A program made the position numbers and the translations under genes. Positions 7,286 through 14,007 of a stretch of DNA of 20,139 nucleotides are shown here, piece by piece. The DNA is from Candidatus Bathyarchaeota archaeon (GTDB lineage Archaea > Thermoproteota > Bathyarchaeia > 40CM-2-53-6 > RBG-13-38-9). Position 1 is the stretch's first letter, and each line of letters starts with the position of its first letter. The notes beneath the pieces were generated by a model. The model was not told the DNA's origin and made no database searches. It worked only from the letters and a program-made list of their open reading frames with translations. The stretch spans positions 1-20,139 of the forward strand of contig JAGTQO010000022.1 of NCBI GenBank assembly GCA_018396565.1, read 5' to 3'.

Positions 7286-8689
7286 TTACTTCTCGCCAGG
7301 AGTGTACAGCGGCGGAAGTTCAAACTCCCTCTGTTTTATGGCGCCTATGTTCGGAACCTTCTCAGGCCATATTATGAAGGGTCTGCATTCGCCGAGCTTC
7401 TCATCCCAGATGAGTTGCTCCACAAAGGTTACAGGAGAGATCTCATGGTATGTTTCAGGAGTCTTTCCGAACTCTATATATCCTGTCTCCGTAAGGATCA
7501 ACATGTTCTTCATTTTAGTAGTCTCCAGTGCATCCCTGATTTTGGCCTTGTCCAAGGTTCCGGCCCTCTCAATGGCATCTTTAGCAATATAGATAGCGTC
7601 GTAAGTGTCTGCGCCCATCATTCCCGGAAAAAGACCGAACCTCTGTTTGAATTTTGGAATATATGTATCCATCAAGGGCAGATAGTATGGTGGGCCAGCG
7701 TAGGGTCCAAACTTGGACTCCAACAGTTGACGGTCGCCCCACTTCTTGAGTAAACTGTAGAACTCTGGAACCTCGCATACTTCAACAGCCATATAGACAG
7801 TGTTCAAGCCAACATCCCTTTGACCTTGAATATAGATCTCAGCAGTTCCAACTGTGAAGTCTACAGCGAAAACTCCATCGGGCTTCGCAGCCTTTATAGC
7901 CGTGAGCTCAGCATGAAAGTCTGTGGTTCCAGGTGGATACTTCCTCGCAGCTACGATATCTATTGGAAGTTTATCATCTTTGATAAACTTGTTACTGGCA
8001 TTCCAGACGCCTACACCATATGGGTCGTCCCTGTATATTACTGCAAGCCTGAAATTTCGGTTGGGGGCAACCTTGGGCTTCAAATACTCACCGAAGAAAT
8101 GCACTATCGTTTTTGAGTAGTGGAAGGTAGTTGTGCAGTAGTGGAACATGTAACTCATACCTTCAGCGTCCTCAATCCGCAAGGGATCTCCAGGGGGTAG
8201 GCCTCCATAATTTCCTTGGGGGCCACGCCTAGTCACAAGATGTGTTGAGGCGCCTGTGATGATGAATGGCACCCGATTCTTTATGGCTGGAACCTGCTCC
8301 GCTAGGGCTGCTCTACTAGACATCGCCCCAACCAGAATATCCACTTTATCCTCAACTATTGCTCTGGTCACTGCTGTGACACCCTTCTCAGGCGACGCAT
8401 CCTCATCATCGGCTATGACATACTCCATCGGAATCCGTTCGCCCCACTCCTTCACATAAACGCCTCCAGCAGAGTTTATCTCCTCAACAGCCAGTTTCGT
8501 CGCTCTCTCCATATCGGGACCCTCAGGTAGAGAGAAAGGTGCAACCAGCCCTATCTTGATGGATCTGCGTCTAGTTGTTGTACTCTGGTAATATGCCCCG
8601 CCTGCTGCGGCGGCCAGGGCTGCTACTCCTGCAACGGAATACTTGAGGTACTTTCTCCTAGACATCCTTGTTTCGCTCAAAACAGTCAC
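7286..8689 (-). CDS. livJ: Tat-exported amino-acid-binding protein of the Liv importer (Peripla_BP_6, LivJ/LivK type)
   Basis: Extracytoplasmic solute receptor that hands amino acids to LivHM, 467 residues. The N-terminus has a twin-arginine signal, SRRKYLK (10-16), followed by a hydrophobic stretch (about 18-33), so it is probably folded before export. No lipobox cysteine follows, so it is either released or held by an uncleaved helix. The mature part opens with IKIGLVAPFSLPEGPDM and continues as a type I periplasmic-binding fold (GAMSSRAALAEQVPAIKNRVPFI is typical). The frame extends to a GTG at 8689, but a TTG at 8680 lies 6 nt after an AGGTGA (minus strand, 8691-8686) and an ATG at 8665 lies directly before the SRR motif; either could be the true start. 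iorB lies upstream on the same strand, 87 bp away. Confidence 0.92.
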   Translation of the reverse strand: MTVLSETRMSRRKYLKYSVAGVAALAAAAGGAYYQSTTTRRRSIKIGLVAPFSLPEGPDMERATKLAVEEINSAGGVYVKEWGERIPMEYVIADDEDASPEKGVTAVTRAIVEDKVDILVGAMSSRAALAEQVPAIKNRVPFIITGASTHLVTRRGPQGNYGGLPPGDPLRIEDAEGMSYMFHYCTTTFHYSKTIVHFFGEYLKPKVAPNRNFRLAVIYRDDPYGVGVWNASNKFIKDDKLPIDIVAARKYPPGTTDFHAELTAIKAAKPDGVFAVDFTVGTAEIYIQGQRDVGLNTVYMAVEVCEVPEFYSLLKKWGDRQLLESKFGPYAGPPYYLPLMDTYIPKFKQRFGLFPGMMGADTYDAIYIAKDAIERAGTLDKAKIRDALETTKMKNMLILTETGYIEFGKTPETYHEISPVTFVEQLIWDEKLGECRPFIIWPEKVPNIGAIKQREFELPPLYTPGEK

Positions 8690-8776
8690 CTAGGCTTCTA
8701 CATCATACGTCGAACAGTTCACATATAGAAATCTTAGATATGAGTATTTTACTCTTTGCCTTATGCGGAAGAGGAC
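8690..8776 (-). promoter_or_regulatory. livJ promoter region with a perfect inverted repeat
   Basis: Between the iorB stop and livJ, the minus strand has a TATA-like TTCTATATG (about 8720-8730), 30-40 nt before the livJ start, so livJ probably has its own promoter. Upstream of it, GAGTA-TTT-TACTC (8742-8754) is a perfect 5-bp inverted repeat with a 3-nt centre, placed where a repressor or activator site, or a short iorB terminator hairpin, could be. Confidence 0.35.
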
Positions 8777-9397
8777 TCAAATTGCATTGAAACTTTCAAA
8801 CCCAAGGTTGAAAGCTCTAATATTAGTCTCGAGCATTTCGGTCCTGAGGGATTCAGCTAGTACCATCCTCAGAGTATCAGCTCCAACTGGAAATCTTCCT
8901 GTTGCAGAGAGTAAACCTAACATCACAATATTCTGGGTTGCTGGGTTCCCCGCCCTCTCAGCAAGACTCAACGCGTCTATTACCAAAATATTCTTTGAAG
9001 CTTCGCCCAAGGCTACAATAATATCTTTCAGGTCTGGATACTTCTGGTTTGATAAATAAATTCCAGGAGGGGGTACTGCCGCCGTATTCATTATTATCAG
9101 GGTTTCAGGGTTTGCAAACGTTATGTTTCTGATAGCTTCAGCAGGTTCGAGCGCGATGATAATGTCAGCCTCACCTTCAGAGAATGTTGGAGAGTAGACT
9201 CTTTCACCGATACGGACTGTACAGGTTACTGAGCCTCCTCTTTGGGCCATACCGTGAATCTCAGCCACCCTAACATCGTAACCTGACTCAAGCGCGGCTC
9301 TGCCTAGGATCTCTGAGAGGAGTAGGACACCTTGGCCGCCGACACCTGCCAACACTATATTGCATTCACTCATACATGTGTCGCCTGGATTCTTCAA
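8777..9397 (-). CDS. iorB: Indolepyruvate:ferredoxin oxidoreductase beta subunit (IorB)
   Basis: Small subunit of IOR, which decarboxylates aromatic 2-oxo acids (indolepyruvate, phenylpyruvate, 4-hydroxyphenylpyruvate) to aryl-acetyl-CoA and reduces ferredoxin. 206 residues in the longest frame. The gamma-type 2-oxoacid oxidoreductase fold is marked by NIVLAGVGGQGVLLLSEIL near the N-terminus, then EIHGMAQRGGSV, both standard in IorB. Two starts are possible: a TTG at 9397 with GAGGAGGG 3 nt upstream, or an ATG at 9373 (MSECNIVLAG) that fits the usual family N-terminus but has a poor SD. The gene overlaps the end of iorA by 8 or 32 nt, so it is coupled to it; iorA is transcribed first. Confidence 0.93.
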   Translation of the reverse strand: MKNPGDTCMSECNIVLAGVGGQGVLLLSEILGRAALESGYDVRVAEIHGMAQRGGSVTCTVRIGERVYSPTFSEGEADIIIALEPAEAIRNITFANPETLIIMNTAAVPPPGIYLSNQKYPDLKDIIVALGEASKNILVIDALSLAERAGNPATQNIVMLGLLSATGRFPVGADTLRMVLAESLRTEMLETNIRAFNLGFESFNAI

Positions 9398-11258
9398 TGG
9401 CCCTCCTCGGGCATATTTGGGCGCAGAAGCCGCAGCCGGTACATAAGACCTGGTCTATTCCAACCTCACCGTTCACTATGTGGAAGGCGGGGCAGCCGAG
9501 TGTCTTGATGCAGGCCAAACATTCGTCACACCTATCCTTAGAGATAATGTATGGCCTCCGCCTAACACCTTGCCTCCGCTCCATTATTGAGCATGGACGC
9601 CTCATGACGATTAGTGATGGGCCATCGAAGGCCAAAGCCTCCCTGAGGATCATCCTCGCATCCCCTATCTCGAATGGATCCACCACTTTAACATACTTCA
9701 CTCCACATCCTTTGGCTACATCCTCTATTACAATTTGACTCTTACCTGGGTATGGTACGCCCGGGTGTGGTTGGAAACCCGTCATGGCGGTTGTGGAGTT
9801 GTCCAAGACAACAACAATTATCCTATGATTGTTATAGACAGCGTTTATCAGGGCAGGTATCGAGGCATGGAAGAATGTTGAGTCGCCGACGATCGCCACA
9901 GTCGTCTCACCTTGAGACCGACTTACGCCACAGGCCACTCCCAGACTCGCACCCATACATATTAGGATATCTCCAACTTGGATGGGGGGCTGAATTCCTA
10001 AGGCGTAGCATCCTATGTCCGTGCAGTATACGATTGATCTCCCAAGCACAGTCTTCATCAAGTAGAATGAGGCCCTGTGGGGGCAGCCTGCGCATAGTAC
10101 AGGGGGCCTTGCTGGGGCTGAATTGGCTATTTCCAAATATTTTTGGTCTAGGTATGGGAATCTGTTGATTTTCGAAGTCGGTATGTCGAGGGCCTCAGCC
10201 ATGCCTTCATAAACTATTCTTGTAGTGTACTCTCTGCTTCTCGGTAGGTGGCCAGTCAATTTGCCAAATATCTTCGGCCTAGAGTTTAGGCTTGAACACA
10301 CGCTTCTTACATCTGTCTCGAGGATGGGCTCAAGCTCCTCAACCACGAAAACCTTATCATAACGTTCTATGAATCTCAGGATCTTTCTTGAAGGTGGTGG
10401 GTATGGCATACCTAACTTTAGAATTGAAGCTTCCACTCCGAATTTATTCAAGGCCTCAACGGCATAGTTGTAAGCTGCTCCGGAGGTTATGACACCTATG
10501 TCTCTATCGCCTTCAATTACCATATTGTAGGGTGACTCCTCACTTATCTTGAGAGCCCTCTCCATCTTCCCCAATAAAACATCATGCATGGTGAGAGCGT
10601 GTCTAGGAACCATGACGAACCTCTCGGTCTCCTTCACAAATTTTCCTGGGGGAAACGATCTCACTCTGAGTCGCCCTAGATCGACGGGACCTAGGGTGTG
10701 GCTGACCCTAGTCGTTGACCGTAGAATGACCGGTAACTCAAGCGTTTCAGAGAGGTCGAAGGCGGATACTGTCATGTCTTTAGCTTCTTGACTGTTTGAT
10801 GGTTCAAGCATGGGCACATTGGCAAGTCTGGCGTAGTATCTATTGTCCTGCTCATTCTGGGAGCTCCAGCATGATGGGTCATCTGCCGATACTAGTACGA
10901 GGCCACCCCTCACACCTATATACGCCAAAGTGACGAATGTGTCTGAGGCAACATTCAGTCCAACATGTTTCATGGAGCATAATGCCCTCCATCCACAAAG
11001 TGCGGCTCCAGCAGCAACCTCGAGTGCAACCTTCTCATTCACCGAATACTCGACGTAAATCCCAATCTCACCAGAAGCCTCGTGGAGCGTATCTATGATC
11101 TCTGAGGATGGGGTTCCGGGATAGGAGGTTGCAATCCTCACGCCACCCTCCAGGGCGCCCCTTACTATAGCCTCATTTCCAAGCAAAAGATACCTTCCAG
11201 ATTCGGCGGAGGTTAAGGTCTTCAGGTTGACCATCATGTAGCCCTTTTCCGTCTCCAT
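9366..11258 (-). CDS. iorA: Indolepyruvate:ferredoxin oxidoreductase alpha subunit (IorA)
   Basis: Large, TPP-binding subunit of IOR, 630 residues, close to the usual length. The N-terminal pyrimidine-binding domain has IATSYPGTPSSEI (42-54); the TPP/Mg region has GDSTFFHASIPALINAVYN; the C-terminus is a two-cluster ferredoxin domain with C577-x2-C580-x2-C583-x5-C589-P and C606-x2-C609-x2-C612-x3-C616-P, enough for two iron-sulfur clusters. It acts with IorB in the cytoplasm and would link aromatic amino-acid breakdown (or synthesis in reverse) to the ferredoxin pool. The start is ATG at 11258, but a TATA-like CTTAATATTTA lies immediately before it, so the true start may be one of the ATG codons at residues 8-9 (MMVNLKTLTS, about 11237-11232). 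The aspartokinase gene diverges from it 78 bp away. Confidence 0.95.
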   Translation of the reverse strand: METEKGYMMVNLKTLTSAESGRYLLLGNEAIVRGALEGGVRIATSYPGTPSSEIIDTLHEASGEIGIYVEYSVNEKVALEVAAGAALCGWRALCSMKHVGLNVASDTFVTLAYIGVRGGLVLVSADDPSCWSSQNEQDNRYYARLANVPMLEPSNSQEAKDMTVSAFDLSETLELPVILRSTTRVSHTLGPVDLGRLRVRSFPPGKFVKETERFVMVPRHALTMHDVLLGKMERALKISEESPYNMVIEGDRDIGVITSGAAYNYAVEALNKFGVEASILKLGMPYPPPSRKILRFIERYDKVFVVEELEPILETDVRSVCSSLNSRPKIFGKLTGHLPRSREYTTRIVYEGMAEALDIPTSKINRFPYLDQKYLEIANSAPARPPVLCAGCPHRASFYLMKTVLGRSIVYCTDIGCYALGIQPPIQVGDILICMGASLGVACGVSRSQGETTVAIVGDSTFFHASIPALINAVYNNHRIIVVVLDNSTTAMTGFQPHPGVPYPGKSQIVIEDVAKGCGVKYVKVVDPFEIGDARMILREALAFDGPSLIVMRRPCSIMERRQGVRRRPYIISKDRCDECLACIKTLGCPAFHIVNGEVGIDQVLCTGCGFCAQICPRRAIEESRRHMYE

Positions 11259-11336
11259 TAAATATTAAGACCCAACAGAATACGTATAACATAATGAAAA
11301 AAGTTTTGTAACCACATAGGTTGAAGTTGAAAAGTT
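11259..11336. promoter_or_regulatory. Divergent promoter region, iorA / aspartokinase
   Basis: This short gap must hold both promoters. On the minus strand, TTATAC (about 11283-11290) and CTTAATATTTA (11259-11269) are TATA candidates for iorA; the second would place transcription start inside the annotated N-terminus. On the plus strand an A/T-rich stretch (11293-11307) may serve the kinase. No strong SD precedes the ATG at 11337. Motifs were judged by eye. Confidence 0.3.
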
Positions 11337-12722
11337 ATGGTGGAGAGGGTATCTGTCCTTAAGTTTGGGGGTAGTCTAATAGATTTCACCGGAACGAATA
11401 TCCCACTCATAATCAAGCGGATCCTAGACTATAGGGGGTCTGGGAGGAATGGCTCTGTCGCTGTCTTCTCTGCGCCTAAAGGTGTAACTGACAGATTGTT
11501 GGCTGTGGGAGAGGCAAGGGCCCATGGCAAAAGCTACGACATAGATGAAATATTTCGGTCATATCAGGACCTCGCATTCAAATATGTTGATAGTAGATTT
11601 ATTCCGGAGTTTCAGAGGGAGCTGGATGGGTATAAGGGTGAGGTTGAGGAGACTCTCCTTAAGGTCGATAGGAGATTCGACGGATCAGAGAAGGCTAGGG
11701 TCCTCACAAGCGGTGGGGAGCTCCCAACAGCCTCCCTTATGAAGTACATTTTAAAGTCGCGGTCCGTGGAGTCCGCATGTCCACCAAAGTATGAATGGCC
11801 CATTGTGACCGATGATAATTTTGACAGTGCAACTCCAGACTTTGAACTCAGCAGAAGAAGGGTTCCCAAACTCTTCAAGCTCATCGATGAAGGCTTTATA
11901 ATATCTGTTGGGGGATTCTTGGGCGTCACATACGACGGCCTCGAAACGCTTCTGGGAAGAGGTGGATCTGACCAGACAGCTGTATTCCTGGCTTGCCTGT
12001 TTAGGGAGCGTTATGAAGTTGAAACTATTCTTATGAAGGAGACGCCGGTCCAGAGTGCCGATCCAGCTACTGTTAAAGGTGAAGGTCTTAGGAGAGTACC
12101 TGTTATGACTTACAACGAGGCTTCGAAAGCAACTGTTTCAGGGATGACGATCATACAGAATGCCGCTGTGAGACTTGCGATGCAGCATAGACTCCCGGTC
12201 ACAGTCGCTCCCCTCAAGGATCCCGAACTAAAAACGCTGATTCAATCCGACGATCCGAGTGGGAGGATAGTCAAGTGTGTGACTGGGTTGAGGGGTTGCG
12301 CAATAGTCACTATGAGGAGTGAAGGAAGCAGGTCCCTTGAAGACTGTCTCAGACTTTGGGAGGGATACGACAATTTCATCGATCTGGGAACTGAAGTTAT
12401 GGATACTGGAGAGGTAATAAGAGACTTCCTAATATATGATGCTGAGTTTGTTAAGAAGCATGAGGAGCAACTGAAATCTTTCGATAGAATGATGCATGTT
12501 GAGTATGGGGTCGGCCTAGTTACTTTGATAGGTGACAGGATGAAGGACTCCCCAGGCGTTGCATCAATCGCTATAGGAGCTATTCCAAATATCAACATCA
12601 AAAGAGGTATCTTCGCGCCCCACACATCCCAAATAATCTTAGTAGTTAAGGATGAGGATGTTCCAGAGGCTGTGAGACGGATCCATTCTCAAATCGACAA
12701 GATCAATGAGGGGAAAACTTGA
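11337..12722 (+). CDS. Aspartate kinase family protein (divergent aspartokinase with C-terminal ACT region)
   Basis: Amino-acid kinase fold enzyme, 461 residues, most like aspartokinase, which phosphorylates L-aspartate to start the lysine/threonine/methionine pathway. Landmarks: KFGGS (9-13), VFSAPKGVT (43-51), SGGELPTAS with the substrate-type glutamate (E128), GGFLGVT (192-198), and LGRGGSDQTA (206-215), where the conserved Arg, Ser and Asp are kept but the usual Tyr is Gln. The C-terminal 130 residues look like an ACT pair (GCAIVTMRSE near 320; GVGLVTLIGD near 391). Departures: the usual TDVDGV segment reads KETPVQ (234-239) and the VLHPR stretch after the GA motif reads IIQNA (272-276). 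Substrate is therefore likely but not certain. Start: ATG 11337, with an alternative GTG at 11340. A perfect hairpin follows the stop by 3 nt. Confidence 0.8.
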   Translation: MVERVSVLKFGGSLIDFTGTNIPLIIKRILDYRGSGRNGSVAVFSAPKGVTDRLLAVGEARAHGKSYDIDEIFRSYQDLAFKYVDSRFIPEFQRELDGYKGEVEETLLKVDRRFDGSEKARVLTSGGELPTASLMKYILKSRSVESACPPKYEWPIVTDDNFDSATPDFELSRRRVPKLFKLIDEGFIISVGGFLGVTYDGLETLLGRGGSDQTAVFLACLFRERYEVETILMKETPVQSADPATVKGEGLRRVPVMTYNEASKATVSGMTIIQNAAVRLAMQHRLPVTVAPLKDPELKTLIQSDDPSGRIVKCVTGLRGCAIVTMRSEGSRSLEDCLRLWEGYDNFIDLGTEVMDTGEVIRDFLIYDAEFVKKHEEQLKSFDRMMHVEYGVGLVTLIGDRMKDSPGVASIAIGAIPNINIKRGIFAPHTSQIILVVKDEDVPEAVRRIHSQIDKINEGKT

Positions 12723-12725
12723 TGA

Positions 12726-12742
12726 GAATACGATACGTATTC
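12726..12742. terminator. Short perfect hairpin between convergent genes
   Basis: GAATACG-ATA-CGTATTC is a perfect 7-bp stem with a 3-nt loop, starting 3 nt after the aspartokinase stop and lying 40 nt from the stop of the opposing UroD-like gene. It is symmetric and so could act for both strands. No clear T-tract follows, although TTTTAAA comes about 18 nt later on the plus strand. A terminator or mRNA 3'-end stabiliser is the best guess. Confidence 0.35.
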
Positions 12743-12782
12743 GTCTAAAAGTCAGACTAGTTTTAAACGGTCTCTCTCAGCC

Positions 12783-13901
12783 CTATTTGGTGTATTTCCC
12801 ATATCTCCTCGCCTCATCGACCATCACTACGATATTCTCAGTCTTGACATTACTGTGTAAGGAGTTGCTGTCTGAAAGGATAAATCCCCCATTCTCAGCC
12901 GCTGCATCTATGCATCTCCTAACCTCACATCTAACTTGGTCCTCAGAACCATATGGGAGTATGTAGGCGCAGTCAACATTACCCCTTAGAAATATTCGGT
13001 CTCCATAGATCATCTTGACCTTTGCCAGATCCATGACACTGGGTTCAATCGGATGTAGTCCGTCTATGCCTAGGCTGATCAGGTCCTCGAGTATAGGATA
13101 CAAGTTTCCATCTGAATGCTTCATGACAGGTATGTTGTGGGATTTACACTCCCCAACCATCCTTTTGATGTATGGAAAGAAATATTCCCTGAGAAGTTTT
13201 GGTGAGAACATGGGACCTTTGGAGTCGGCTAAGTCGTCACCCTCAACTATCAGGTCTACACCAACATCAATTATTCTTCTCAATAGGCCGAGCTGAAACG
13301 TGAAGACCAAGTCGATGAGCCTCCTTGCAAAATCTGGTCTCCTGTAAAGATCCAGAACAAGCTTATCTATCCCTCCCCGCATCTCAAACGGTCCAGTCAC
13401 AACAGAGTGGCACCAGCAACATAGAGGATACTCGCCGCCAGCCATAGCCAAGGTATCTTCTAAAATCTCTAGACTGATCTCCTCAGGATCAGGAATATTG
13501 AGTTGATCCAAGTCTTCAGGTGACTTTACAACTCCATCGATCCAGTACGTGGTCTTGACGTCAGGCTTGATCTTGAAGACCCTTCCAAGATGGTCGATGA
13601 ATGTATGGCTCTCTATGAATTTGGGCCTGTAACCTTGAGGGTACATGTTCCAGTCGTTAACCATCAGGGCATCGAAGCCAAGCTTTATGCAAGCCTCATT
13701 CACCAGTCTCTGATTATGCTTGGCCACATGATTCATGTCAAACCCAAGCCTGTCGGCGTGAGATTGTAGGTGTAGGATGCTCATGGGCTGGTCTCCAAGG
13801 ATCCTTTGGGCATGAATAGGATCAAGGTTTGTTCCATCAACCGGAACCATGTCTGGAACATCCATATGAACTGCCTTCATGTAACGCTCCTTATGATCCA
13901 A
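12783..13901 (-). CDS. UroD/MtaA-superfamily protein (uroporphyrinogen decarboxylase-like; probable cobamide methyltransferase relative)
   Basis: A 372-residue TIM-barrel protein of the HemE/COG0407 superfamily. The opening KERYMKAVHMDVPDMVPV matches the family's KERvlaAL...DrvPv; GDDLADSKGPMFSPKLLREYFFPYIKRM (222-249) and the KHSDGN (261-266) / HPIEPS (283-288) / RGNVD (306-310) series are the usual later blocks. True uroporphyrinogen decarboxylase signatures such as the FMRQAGR stretch are absent and no heme genes are nearby, so haem synthesis is unlikely. Canonical MtaA/CmuA zinc sites use HxC plus a later Cys; here the first is H-S-D (262-264), so it is not a standard methylcobamide:CoM methyltransferase either. 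The start is a TTG at 13901, which keeps the family N-terminus; an ATG at 13880 with AAGGAG 6 nt upstream is a strong alternative. The substrate is unknown. Confidence 0.75.
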   Translation of the reverse strand: MDHKERYMKAVHMDVPDMVPVDGTNLDPIHAQRILGDQPMSILHLQSHADRLGFDMNHVAKHNQRLVNEACIKLGFDALMVNDWNMYPQGYRPKFIESHTFIDHLGRVFKIKPDVKTTYWIDGVVKSPEDLDQLNIPDPEEISLEILEDTLAMAGGEYPLCCWCHSVVTGPFEMRGGIDKLVLDLYRRPDFARRLIDLVFTFQLGLLRRIIDVGVDLIVEGDDLADSKGPMFSPKLLREYFFPYIKRMVGECKSHNIPVMKHSDGNLYPILEDLISLGIDGLHPIEPSVMDLAKVKMIYGDRIFLRGNVDCAYILPYGSEDQVRCEVRRCIDAAAENGGFILSDSNSLHSNVKTENIVVMVDEARRYGKYTK

Positions 13902-14007
13902 TCTTACAAACCCACAGTTATTATTGTAGCAGGTGAAGAGTCAAAAGCTTTCCTTTAATCGACATCTTATAGTCAAATCTTATTACTACCCATCAACAGT
14001 TCAACAT
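13902..14007. promoter_or_regulatory. Divergent gap, UroD-like gene / aminotransferase
   Basis: On the plus strand, TCTTATAG (about 13966-13973) and TCTTATTACTA (about 13978-13988) are TATA candidates 20-40 nt before the ATG cluster at 14008-14019, which favours starting the aminotransferase there and not at the GTG at 13933. On the minus strand ACAATAATAA (about 13917-13927) could serve the UroD-like gene with a very short leader. Confidence 0.3.

Noticed and set aside
7140..7592. 150-aa plus-strand frame spanning the livH/livJ gap
   Set aside because: Most of it is antisense to livH and livJ; the part in the gap has no SD or TATA and no recognisable domain.
12783..13901. Calling the UroD-like gene hemE
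   Set aside because: The N-terminal arginine motif of true uroporphyrinogen decarboxylase is missing and no haem or sirohaem gene is nearby.
13933..14007. 25-residue N-terminal extension of the aminotransferase from a GTG
   Set aside because: The extra residues do not fit the family, TATA-like boxes lie within them, and a cluster of ATG codons follows at the expected family N-terminus.
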